Of a stretch of 9,109 bases of DNA, positions 1 to 6,062 are shown piece after piece; position 1 is the stretch's first letter, and each line of letters begins with the position of its first letter. This DNA is from Desulfobacteraceae bacterium (GTDB lineage Bacteria > Desulfobacterota > Desulfobacteria > Desulfobacterales > JAABRJ01). The stretch is taken from NCBI GenBank assembly GCA_011390985.1, contig JAABRJ010000524.1:1-9109 (forward strand). Reading direction: 5' to 3'. Under the pieces are notes generated by a model. The model had not been told where the DNA came from, searched no databases, and saw nothing but the letters and a program-made list of their open reading frames with translations. The position numbers were made by a program, and so were the translations under genes.

Positions 1-1
1 C

Positions 2-235
2 GCGGGCTACAAATCTTTTTTCGATCACATCGACGGGCCCCTCAATATCCTGGCCCAACTGCTGCGCCGCGGGCTGCCGGCCGCGCAGGTAATGGAGATC
101 CTGGCACAAGCGGATGACAAACAGGTGGGGGCTTGCGGCAAGGTCGGCCGCAATGCGCCCTGCCCCTGCGGCAGCGGCCTCAAGTTCAAGAAATGCCATG
201 GCCGGGGCGCGCCCGGCAGCCGCCAGGACCCGTGA
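2..235 (+). CDS. SEC-C motif protein, C-terminal part (5' end outside window)
   Basis: The frame is open from the window edge to a TGA at 233-235, giving 77 C-terminal residues. It ends in a SEC-C zinc-binding motif: within NAPCPCGSGLKFKKCHG the ligands would be C54, C56, C65 and H66, counted from the first visible codon. This is the C-x-C-x8-C-[CH] pattern known from the SecA tail and many other proteins, where it binds zinc and can mediate contacts with proteins or ribosomes. The preceding helical segment (DGPLNILAQLLRRGLPAAQVMEIL in part) matches no family I can name. No SecA, peptidase or nuclease domain is visible, so the overall function is unknown. The methyltransferase start lies one base after this stop, implying co-transcription and translational coupling. 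The motif is clear; the identity of the missing N-terminal part cannot be judged. Confidence 0.85.
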   Translation, partial: AGYKSFFDHIDGPLNILAQLLRRGLPAAQVMEILAQADDKQVGACGKVGRNAPCPCGSGLKFKKCHGRGAPGSRQDP

Positions 236-236
236 A

Positions 237-1529
237 ATGACCGATCACGACCCCTTCCGCGGCGCAAACGACGGCATTCGGGATGCCGTGCAAGCCTTCT
301 ACGACCAGCATCCCTACCCCCCGCCGGTTGACGACCTCGAGGGCTACCGCCGGCGGTGGCAGGACGACGGCCGCCGCCGCGCGGACTTCCACCTGCATTG
401 GCCGGCCAAAGCCTACCGCACGGACGTGCAGGTGCTGGTCGCCGGCTGCGGCACCTCCCAGGCGGCCAAACATGCCCTGCGCCAGCCCGCATCGCACGTG
501 GTCGGCATCGACCTGAGCGCGACCAGCGTGCGCCGCAGCGAGGCGCTCAAACGCAAATACAGCCTGGCCAACCTGGAAGTTTATCAACTGCCGGTGGAGC
601 GCGCCGGCGAGTTGGGCCGCCGCTTCGACAAGGTCGTCTGCACGGGCGTGCTGCACCACCTGCCCGCCCCGATGGAGGGTCTGCGCGCCTTGCGGGCGGT
701 GTTGCAACCCGATGGCGCCATGCACCTGATGGTCTACGCCGCCTATGGTCGGATTGGCGTCTACATGCTGCAGGAATACTGCCGCCGGCTGGGGATTGGT
801 CATTCCGGAAAGGAGATCCGGGACCTGGCCGCCACGCTGACGGCCTTACCGCGTCACCATCCGCTGGCGCGCTTGCTGGGCGAATCGCCGGATTTTCAGC
901 GCAGCGACGCGCTCGCCGATGCGCTCCTCAACCCCCAGGATCGCGCCTACAGCGTGCCGCAGCTCTTTGAGCTGATCGAGGGCTGCGGGCTGAGGTTTGG
1001 TCGTTGGATTCGGCAGGCGCCCTATCTGGCGCACTGCGGCAGGCTCGCCGCGACGCCCCATGCCGCCCGCTTGGCAACGCTGCCGCCAAGGGAGCAGTAT
1101 GCCGCCGTCGAGTTGTTTCGCGGGACGATACTGCGGCACAGCCTGACGGCCTATCGGGATGACATCCCCGACGCAAACCCGCTGCCCCACTTCACCGCCG
1201 ACGGCTGGCTGGACTACGTGCCGATTCGCCTGCCCGAAACGATCTGCTTGCAGGAGCGCCTGCCCCCGGGCGCAGCCGCGGTGCTCATCCACCAGGGCCA
1301 CACCGATCGCGACCTGTTTTTGCCGATCGATCAAGAGCAGAGGCGCTGGTACGACGCCATCGACGGGCGGCACACGATTGGTGAGATCCTGGGCAGTGTC
1401 GCCGCCCCGGGGGGACGATCGCGGCACCACGCGCGCGCCCGCGGTTTCTTCGAGCGGCTCTGGTGCTGGGACCAGGTGCTTTTCGATGCCTCCGGTGGCA
1501 GTGGCGAAGCGGAGGGCCAGCCTGTTTGA
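237..1529 (+). CDS. Class I SAM-dependent methyltransferase with possible PqqD-like C-terminal region
   Basis: This is a 430-residue protein. An N-terminal FYDQHPYPPP element (residues 21-30) is typical of a group of uncharacterised methyltransferases. The Rossmann SAM-binding motif I is VLVAGCGTSQ (66-75), the acidic residue that would hold the ribose is D92 in VVGIDLS, and the following TGVLHHL (136-142) is a usual class I post-strand-4 segment. The methyl acceptor is unknown. Residues about 360-418 (DQEQRRWYDAIDGRHTIGEI, then FFERLW) resemble the PqqD-like winged-helix pattern with its 'DG-x-x-T-x-x-E-I' core, but this is weak and inferred. I chose ATG 237 over an in-frame ATG at 114 because the latter lies inside the upstream gene, and homology begins after 237. 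There is no clear ribosome binding site, consistent with coupling to the upstream gene whose stop ends at 235. Confidence 0.88.
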   Translation: MTDHDPFRGANDGIRDAVQAFYDQHPYPPPVDDLEGYRRRWQDDGRRRADFHLHWPAKAYRTDVQVLVAGCGTSQAAKHALRQPASHVVGIDLSATSVRRSEALKRKYSLANLEVYQLPVERAGELGRRFDKVVCTGVLHHLPAPMEGLRALRAVLQPDGAMHLMVYAAYGRIGVYMLQEYCRRLGIGHSGKEIRDLAATLTALPRHHPLARLLGESPDFQRSDALADALLNPQDRAYSVPQLFELIEGCGLRFGRWIRQAPYLAHCGRLAATPHAARLATLPPREQYAAVELFRGTILRHSLTAYRDDIPDANPLPHFTADGWLDYVPIRLPETICLQERLPPGAAAVLIHQGHTDRDLFLPIDQEQRRWYDAIDGRHTIGEILGSVAAPGGRSRHHARARGFFERLWCWDQVLFDASGGSGEAEGQPV

Positions 1530-1593
1530 AACAGGATTACAGCGCTTTCACCACCGCCCCCGCACTTTTGAGTCCCACGCCCTGCGACGCTGC

Positions 1594-1812
1594 CTAATCG
1601 TCGTATTTCTTCATCAGCTTTTCCCGGGATTCTTTGTATTCCTCTTCGCTCAGAAGGCCCTTCTTGTAGGCATCGTCCAAATCCTGCAACTCCTGGCCGA
1701 GCGTCGTGGTGGTCGTCATTTGTTTCACATCGGCGCCGCCACCGCCACATCCGAGCATGGCACCGGAGAAGGCCAGCAGGAGCACAACCGTCAGAACTCT
1801 CATCAGTTTCAT
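1594..1812 (-). CDS. Small SHOCT-domain lipoprotein
   Basis: This is a 72-residue protein. It has a basic start, a hydrophobic stretch (residues 5-20) and a lipobox ending at C22 (AMLGC), so it should be lipid-anchored. M at -3 of the lipobox is slightly unusual. A glycine patch and a five-threonine run (33-37) form a linker. Residues about 39-70 match the SHOCT pattern: an amphipathic helix, then KKGLLSEEEYKESREKLMKK, like the common 'L-x-x-G-x-I-[ST]-x-x-E-[FY]-x-x-x-K-x-x-L'. SHOCT segments are thought to act in oligomerisation or protein contacts; the specific role here is unknown. An AAGGA lies 9 nt before the first ATG, supporting M1 over the second Met three codons later. It lies 84 bp downstream of the CDF transporter on the same strand and converges with the methyltransferase gene. 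Confidence 0.85.
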   Translation of the reverse strand: MKLMRVLTVVLLLAFSGAMLGCGGGGADVKQMTTTTTLGQELQDLDDAYKKGLLSEEEYKESREKLMKKYDD

Positions 1813-1896
1813 TCTCTTCGATCCTTTTTTTAGTTTTTGGTTATGGGTTCAGCGGCGCGCACTTTCGCAACTCGCTGCCGGTGCCGAGCGCCGGGG

Positions 1897-2820
1897 CTAG
1901 ACCCAACGGGGGTCCCCGGTCAAACAGATCGACAGCCAGGCGTCCTCAAGCGGCATCTCGAGGGCGCGCCAGATCCGCTCCCGCAGCCGGTCCTGCTCGG
2001 CGACGGTCTGCAGGCTGAAATGCGGCCCGACGACGATGTCCACCTCGATGAAGCGCGTGCGCCCGGTCTTGACCACGTGGTGGACGTAGCGGACGATGTC
2101 GTGCTCGGCCCGGACGGCATCCAGCACGGCCTCCAGCCGCCGGGTGACCGCGTCGTCGTCTGCGGCCATCATCAGGACCTCCCGCAGGCTGCGCCGCAGC
2201 ACACCCACCGGGGTGGGGATCGCCAGGAGGGCCATCACCGAGACCATCACCGGGTCGGCGTAGCGCGCCCACACCCCGCGGTGGGGCTCTTCCAGGAAGG
2301 CCAGCACCGCGAAGCCCAGCAGCGTCACCAGGCTGAAGCCGAAGTCGATCAGCCATTCCCGGGCGTCGTTCTCGATCAGCAGCGAGTCGATCCGACGCGC
2401 CACCCGCCGCTCATAGACCCAGACCGCCAGGCAAACCGCTCCGCTCACGAGGCTGAACCAGATCACGCCCTCGGGGTCGACCTCGTTGCCGCCGGCGCGG
2501 ATGCGATCGATGCCGTTGATCAGCGCGTAGACGCAGATCACCAGCACCATGAAGCCGTTCACGCTCAACACCAGCGGCTCCACGTGGGAATAGCCGAACG
2601 GGAAGCGCCGGTCCTCGGGTTTCACCACCAGCTTGGCCGCCAGGAGGCTGAGCCCCGCGCCGATCAGGCTGAAGAGGGAGAAGATCCCGTTCAGGATGAC
2701 GACGTCTGATTTTAGAAAGAGGCCGTAAGCGACACTGCCGAGGGCCACCGTCAGGACGCCGCCGATGGACAGGGCCAAGGTGCGCTGCTCGAGGAGGCTG
2801 GCTTGCGCTTTGGTTGACAT
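1897..2820 (-). CDS. CDF-family cation transporter, divergent metal sites
   Basis: This is a 307-residue integral inner-membrane protein with about six hydrophobic segments (roughly 15-36, 40-62, 83-103, 117-137, 155-177, 188-206) and a cytosolic C-terminal ferredoxin-like domain (about 220-300). Family marks are FGYSHVEPL (75-83), the CDF 'FGxxRxE' loop, and RFIEVDIVV (256-264) in the C-terminal domain. CDF proteins export divalent metals by proton antiport. The canonical D-x3-D of TM2 reads N44-x3-S48, and the H-x3-D of TM5 reads E155-x3-D159, so the substrate may not be zinc. AGGTGG lies 9 nt before the ATG. It starts 66 bp after the FadL-type gene and is probably co-transcribed. The family call is firm; metal specificity cannot be inferred. 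Confidence 0.88.
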   Translation of the reverse strand: MSTKAQASLLEQRTLALSIGGVLTVALGSVAYGLFLKSDVVILNGIFSLFSLIGAGLSLLAAKLVVKPEDRRFPFGYSHVEPLVLSVNGFMVLVICVYALINGIDRIRAGGNEVDPEGVIWFSLVSGAVCLAVWVYERRVARRIDSLLIENDAREWLIDFGFSLVTLLGFAVLAFLEEPHRGVWARYADPVMVSVMALLAIPTPVGVLRRSLREVLMMAADDDAVTRRLEAVLDAVRAEHDIVRYVHHVVKTGRTRFIEVDIVVGPHFSLQTVAEQDRLRERIWRALEMPLEDAWLSICLTGDPRWV

Positions 2821-2886
2821 ACCGGAATACCACCTATCGGAGGAAATCGCGACCCTTGGGGCGAGATGACGACGGTCTCACCCGCC

Positions 2887-4167
2887 TCAAAAGCGCCAGG
2901 TCAGGTTGGCGGCCAACACGTGAATCGCGTTCGGGCTGTAGTCGCCCTTGAGGGGCCCCTTGAGGGGGCCGTCGTTGCGGTCGATGCCGGCGTCGCCGAG
3001 GTCGATGTACCCGTAGGAGCCGCCCACGGTCAGGTCCTGGTTCCAGTCGTACTGAAGGCCTGTGGAAAGGCGGATCTGGCGGTCCAGAGCCAGATCGGGC
3101 GTGCGGTCCTGGTCGTCGTCCACCGGCGAGGTGTCGTAGGCCGCACCGAAGGACCAGAGCCAGTCCGGGGCGAAACGGCACTGGGCGCCCAGGGCGAAAT
3201 GCCAGGCGTCGTCGTAGTTGAGGTCATTGGTGAAGGTGCGCGCGGTGGCCGATTTCAGGCCGATCTCCTGCTTGCCGAAGGCGCTCCATTCCTGCCAGCC
3301 GACGTTGCCCACCACCGCCCAGCGCGGGGTGAGCTGGTGGAAGCCGCTCACCATGAGCGCCTGGGGAATGGTCATCTCGACGTCCACCTTGCTCCCGGTT
3401 AGGCCGCTCAGATTGAGCCCCCCCTGCAGCACCGGCCCGAGGCCGCTGAGGCTGGCGACGTCCTCGTACTCGAGCTTCACCTCGGAGCGGTAGGTGACGC
3501 CGAAACGCGTGTCCCGGGTCGGCTCCAGCAGCACCCCGAGGTTGAACCCGTAGCCTACGCAGTCGTCCTCGAGCTCGAGTTCCCCGTCGGGGAGCCCCGC
3601 CTGGCCGGGAACGGCGGCGTTGTTGATGGCCACCTTCTGGACCAGTTCGGAATAGACGATGCTGAAGCCCGCGCCCACGGACAGCAGGTCGCTGACCCGG
3701 TAGCCCACCCCGGGATTGACGCCGAAGGTCAGCAGCTCCGCTTCCTTGATATAGTAGCGGCCCGACCAGTTCTCACCGTAATCCACCCCCAGGCCGAAAG
3801 CGCTCCCCACGCTGACCCCCAATTTCCACTCCGGGCTCAGGCTGTGGACGTAGTGAAAGCTGCCGACCGGCACGACCCCCCCGGCATTGCCGCCGTCGCC
3901 GCCGCCGAAGCCGGAGGTTTCGGTGTCGAAGCGGATGTTGGTGTAGAGCCCCTGCAGCCCCACCAGCATCTGGGAGCGCTCGAGCCGCGCCATCCCGGCC
4001 GGGTTGGTGCCGGCCGTGGAGGCGTCGGAAGCCAGGGCCGCGCGCCCCGCCGCAGCCGTGCCCAAATCCGGCGTACCGATTTCGTAGAGCCAGAGGCCAG
4101 CACCCCAGGCGGGGGCGCCCATAAGCAGGGCGCCAACCATCATCAAGCGCACCAGGCCGGGTTTCAT
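2887..4167 (-). CDS. OMPP1/FadL/TodX-family outer-membrane transport protein
   Basis: This 426-residue precursor has a signal peptide of about 23 residues (MKPGLVRLMMVGALLMG then APAWGA, cleavage near A23). The mature N-terminus AGLWLYEIGTPDLGTAAAGR matches the FadL hatch-domain start, followed by the family's NPAGM motif (55-59). The rest shows alternating beta-strand character and ends in TWRF, the terminal aromatic recognised by the barrel-assembly machinery. Family members let hydrophobic compounds (long-chain fatty acids, aromatics) diffuse through the outer membrane. I chose the start at 4167, not the upstream in-frame ATG at 4284, because GAGAGGAG lies 8 nt before it and a proper signal peptide begins there. 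Upstream is a lipoprotein hydrolase, suggesting that released lipids are the cargo. A four-residue duplication (GPLKGPLK) lies near the C-terminus. Confidence 0.93.
   Translation of the reverse strand: MKPGLVRLMMVGALLMGAPAWGAGLWLYEIGTPDLGTAAAGRAALASDASTAGTNPAGMARLERSQMLVGLQGLYTNIRFDTETSGFGGGDGGNAGGVVPVGSFHYVHSLSPEWKLGVSVGSAFGLGVDYGENWSGRYYIKEAELLTFGVNPGVGYRVSDLLSVGAGFSIVYSELVQKVAINNAAVPGQAGLPDGELELEDDCVGYGFNLGVLLEPTRDTRFGVTYRSEVKLEYEDVASLSGLGPVLQGGLNLSGLTGSKVDVEMTIPQALMVSGFHQLTPRWAVVGNVGWQEWSAFGKQEIGLKSATARTFTNDLNYDDAWHFALGAQCRFAPDWLWSFGAAYDTSPVDDDQDRTPDLALDRQIRLSTGLQYDWNQDLTVGGSYGYIDLGDAGIDRNDGPLKGPLKGDYSPNAIHVLAANLTWRF
2945..2968. repeat. 12-bp tandem duplication inside the FadL-type gene
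   Basis: Two adjacent units, cccttgaggggc and cccttgaggggg, differ only in the last base. The duplication is in frame and gives GPLK-GPLK in the protein, in a probable loop before the last strands. Each unit is itself near-palindromic (CCCTTGAGGG), which may favour slippage. Confidence 0.8.
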
Positions 4168-4188
4168 TGCGAAGGCTCCTCTCGTTCG

Positions 4189-4204
4189 GCAGGGCCGCCC
4201 CTGC
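4189..4204 (-). promoter_or_regulatory. Stem-loop just upstream of the FadL-type gene's ribosome binding site
   Basis: GCAGGG and CCCTGC form a 6-bp stem with a four-base loop. It lies 21-37 nt before the start codon, next to the GAGAGGAG ribosome binding site. It could affect mRNA stability or translation; no function is shown by sequence alone. Confidence 0.35.
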
Positions 4205-4237
4205 TTGCCGCAGCGTTCTTTGCATCTCCATCGCAGC

Positions 4238-4259
4238 GGGCGGTGATTCGACACCGCCC
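4238..4259 (-). terminator. 8-bp perfect hairpin after the hydrolase stop, no U-tract
   Basis: GGGCGGTG and CACCGCCC pair perfectly around the loop ATTCGA. The hairpin begins 30 nt after the hydrolase stop codon. Neither strand has a T-run after it, so it is not a standard intrinsic terminator. It may be an mRNA 3'-end stabiliser, a partial terminator between hydrolase and barrel genes, or a protein-binding site. Confidence 0.4.
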
Positions 4260-4289
4260 AGCCGCAAGGGTCGGACATTTCCAAAAGCG

Positions 4290-5531
4290 CTACTGGTTTT
4301 CTATGTGTATCATGCGGCAGCGGTCGGACAGGAATTCATTTTGATCGAAAGCGGTGTTGCCATGGGAAACGAGTTCGATCACTCTTTCATCCGAATCATA
4401 ATTGCCGTGCGCAGAAATCGGATTGACAACATCGATTCCAAAAGCGGAGAGTCTTTCGGCAACGTTGATGTGGATATTGGTCACGACGGGGCACATTCGG
4501 GAATCCAGGTAATGATCGACAAAATCCTGGGTGATGGAATAGCTCAAAAGATCGTTGGGGTCGGTGAAGGCCACGATATCCAATTTTTTAAACGCCCGCC
4601 TGGCAAAATTCTGGCCGCCTTCCTGGCAATAGCTGTCGATCTGTCCCACAACCTTGGGCGCCGGCAGCCCGATCTGCAGCAGCGGCATCTGGTTGGAGAG
4701 CATAAAGACCGTCATTTCCTTCGCCTGGATTTTGGAAACCAGGGCGGGGTTGCCGGCCACAATCTGATCGTTATTCAGCGTTTCGACGATCTCCCCCAGG
4801 GCGTCCATAATGATGCGGCTGCCCAGGCTGTGGGTGATGAAGACGATGTTGTACTTTTCCAGACCGCTCAGCCGCGCCAGCGACGAAACACTGCAGACAC
4901 GGCGCTGGTTGTCTTCCATCTCCTCCCCTTCGCCGCTGGCCAGCATCCAACAGATGGCTTGCTGGGTGGCCGTCAGGATGAGGTTCTCCCGGTCGGTGAC
5001 ATAAATCATGGGGTCCGGGCCGACATCGTTTAAGAAGGCCTTCATGGCATTGTTGAAGGACGCCCGGCGATGGGCGAACTCTCCCGATGTGTCGAAATCC
5101 AGGACCCGCTTGCGGTCCGCGGTAATGTCGGACCAGGTCAGCTCGTAAAAGACGAGCTTCTGGGATCCGTCGGGGTTGCGCATGGTGATGATGCGCAGAT
5201 TCGCCAGCCTTTGCGCCGGGTTTCCGGGGTTCATGATATCGACGTCTTTGGGCTTTGAAAAATTGTACAGCCCCAGGGAGCGTGCGATATTCTCGCTGAT
5301 GATGGCGGAGTGTCCGGGGCGATGGGTCCCGATGCCGTGCACGACCAGGACCTTGACGACTTCGCCCTTGTCCAGATAGGAGGCGATGCCGTTGAACTGG
5401 CTGCCGCGGATTTCACACTGCCGGGTATCTTCCCTTTCCAGGTTTTCGATCACCCTCGAGGCGACCCCTCTGCCGAAGGAATAACAGCCTGTCAGGGAGA
5501 ACATCAGCGCGATCAGCAGCAGTTTTTTCAT
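4290..5531 (-). CDS. Lipoprotein alpha/beta hydrolase (lipase/esterase-like)
   Basis: This is a 413-residue protein with a lipoprotein signal (MKKLLLIALMFSLTGC; lipobox LTGC, lipidated C16). The mature part shows an alpha/beta-hydrolase pattern: VLVVHGIGTHRPG (61-73), the HG oxyanion-side loop; ITHSLGSR (232-239), the nucleophile elbow with S235; DIVAFTDPNDLLSY (318-331), offering an acid residue (D324 or D327); and ISAHGNY (372-378), with H375 as likely catalytic base. It probably cleaves an ester or acyl bond at the envelope; the substrate is unknown. D+2 of the lipobox is Tyr, which favours outer-membrane sorting by the enterobacterial rule, though that rule may not hold here. A GGGGA about 9 nt upstream supports the ATG. 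Its base composition looks less GC-rich than its downstream neighbours. Confidence 0.82.
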   Translation of the reverse strand: MKKLLLIALMFSLTGCYSFGRGVASRVIENLEREDTRQCEIRGSQFNGIASYLDKGEVVKVLVVHGIGTHRPGHSAIISENIARSLGLYNFSKPKDVDIMNPGNPAQRLANLRIITMRNPDGSQKLVFYELTWSDITADRKRVLDFDTSGEFAHRRASFNNAMKAFLNDVGPDPMIYVTDRENLILTATQQAICWMLASGEGEEMEDNQRRVCSVSSLARLSGLEKYNIVFITHSLGSRIIMDALGEIVETLNNDQIVAGNPALVSKIQAKEMTVFMLSNQMPLLQIGLPAPKVVGQIDSYCQEGGQNFARRAFKKLDIVAFTDPNDLLSYSITQDFVDHYLDSRMCPVVTNIHINVAERLSAFGIDVVNPISAHGNYDSDERVIELVSHGNTAFDQNEFLSDRCRMIHIENQ

Positions 5532-5582
5532 GTGGTAATATCCCCAAGAAATCGTGTCTGTTCGGCACCCGCCGCGCCCGCG

Positions 5583-5601
5583 TCCCCGCGAAAGCCGGGG
5601 A
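5583..5601. repeat. Short GC-rich palindromic intergenic repeat
   Basis: TCCCCGCGAAAGCCGGGGA folds into a stem with a GC-GAAA-GC tetraloop tip and one bulged C. It closely resembles the dispersed 'CCCGCGAAAGCGGG' intergenic palindromes common in many proteobacterial genomes, which in one frame read as PAFAG, as here on the minus strand. Copy number in this genome cannot be seen from one window. Confidence 0.5.
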
Positions 5602-5679
5602 AACAGGGGCGTTTTGCCCGGTTGGCCCCAAAGCCGGCGTCCTCGCGCCCCTCTTCCGCACCCTGAACGATCAGCTTGC

Positions 5680-5696
5680 CGTCAAGTTGCTTGACG
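5680..5696. promoter_or_regulatory. Inverted repeat, possible operator
   Basis: CGTCAAG-TTG-CTTGACG is a perfect 7-bp inverted repeat with a 3-bp spacer. It lies about 150 bp upstream of the hydrolase start, in divergent intergenic DNA. Its size fits a dimeric regulator's site, but there is no regulator gene nearby and no second copy. Confidence 0.35.
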
Positions 5697-5921
5697 CCCT
5701 CGATCCGACTCTTGCGGACGTCATCGCCCGTTTTTTGTTACGGAAACGCTCAACACCGATCGCATCATGACCTCCTTTGCTGACGGGAAACCGGTGGAAA
5801 ATTCGGGCCGCCATTCCACTTTGCGCTGCAAATCACTCGGCGCAGTGCGTGTTTGACCGCTCCGGAGATGAACACCGGCGGTTTCAGGCTCTCCGTACAG
5901 TCGCGCGTGGAAATTGTCAAT

Positions 5922-5962
5922 AACATTGAAACCCCGGTTGGTGCAATGTTTCGGCCTTTTTT
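5922..5962. terminator. Hairpin followed by T6, weak terminator candidate
   Basis: AACATTG (5922-5928) and CAATGTT (5944-5950) pair around a 15-nt loop, and six Ts follow at 5957-5962 after a 6-nt gap (TCGGCC). The gap is longer than in a good intrinsic terminator, and no convincing plus-strand gene ends just upstream. An operator or an attenuator in the leader of the downstream gene is equally possible. Confidence 0.25.
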
Positions 5963-6000
5963 AGACATCCTGACTGCTCCCATACTCTTGCTGATTTCTA

Positions 6001-6029
6001 TTGATTTATGATCGGATTGGTAATTTATT
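6001..6029 (+). promoter_or_regulatory. Putative sigma70-type promoter of the CoA-transferase/GNAT gene
   Basis: TTGATT (6001-6006) and TTTATT (6024-6029) are separated by exactly 17 bp, each matching the consensus at four of six positions, within a local AT-rich stretch. Transcription would start near 6036, leaving a leader of about 27 nt that contains the AAGGGG ribosome binding site four bases before the ATG. Confidence 0.5.
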
Positions 6030-6062
6030 AAGGGTCGTGGGAAAAAAGGAAAAAGGGGCAAA

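Larger units (their letters stand above)
5532..6062. other. Divergent intergenic region
   Basis: This stretch of about 530 bp separates the leftward hydrolase gene from the rightward CoA-transferase/GNAT gene. It holds a GC-rich palindromic repeat (5583-5601), a 7-bp inverted repeat (5680-5696), a hairpin with a nearby T6 run (5922-5962) and an AT-rich promoter (6001-6029). Two stretches stay open in some frames: 5541-5769 on the plus strand, and a minus-strand frame reading from an ATG at 5968 to about 5765 (67 codons, beginning MSKKGRNIAPTGVSML). Neither gives a family I recognise, so I do not call them genes. No hydrolase promoter is evident. Confidence 0.6.

Noticed and set aside
114..236. 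Upstream start extending the methyltransferase by 41 residues
   Set aside because: The extension overlaps the SEC-C gene in another frame and is Ala/Arg-rich with no homology pattern. ATG 237, right after the upstream stop, is better.
1540..1592. Bidirectional terminator between the convergent methyltransferase and lipoprotein genes
   Set aside because: Only a 5-bp CAGCG/CGCTG pairing with a 43-nt loop and no T-run was found.
1837..2709. 290-codon plus-strand open frame
   Set aside because: It lies opposite the CDF transporter gene, is His/Asp/Gln-rich low-complexity, and has no domain. It is a high-GC shadow of the real gene.
4168..4284. 39-residue N-terminal extension of the FadL-type protein
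   Set aside because: It would bury the signal peptide internally, and a strong ribosome binding site sits just before the ATG at 4167.
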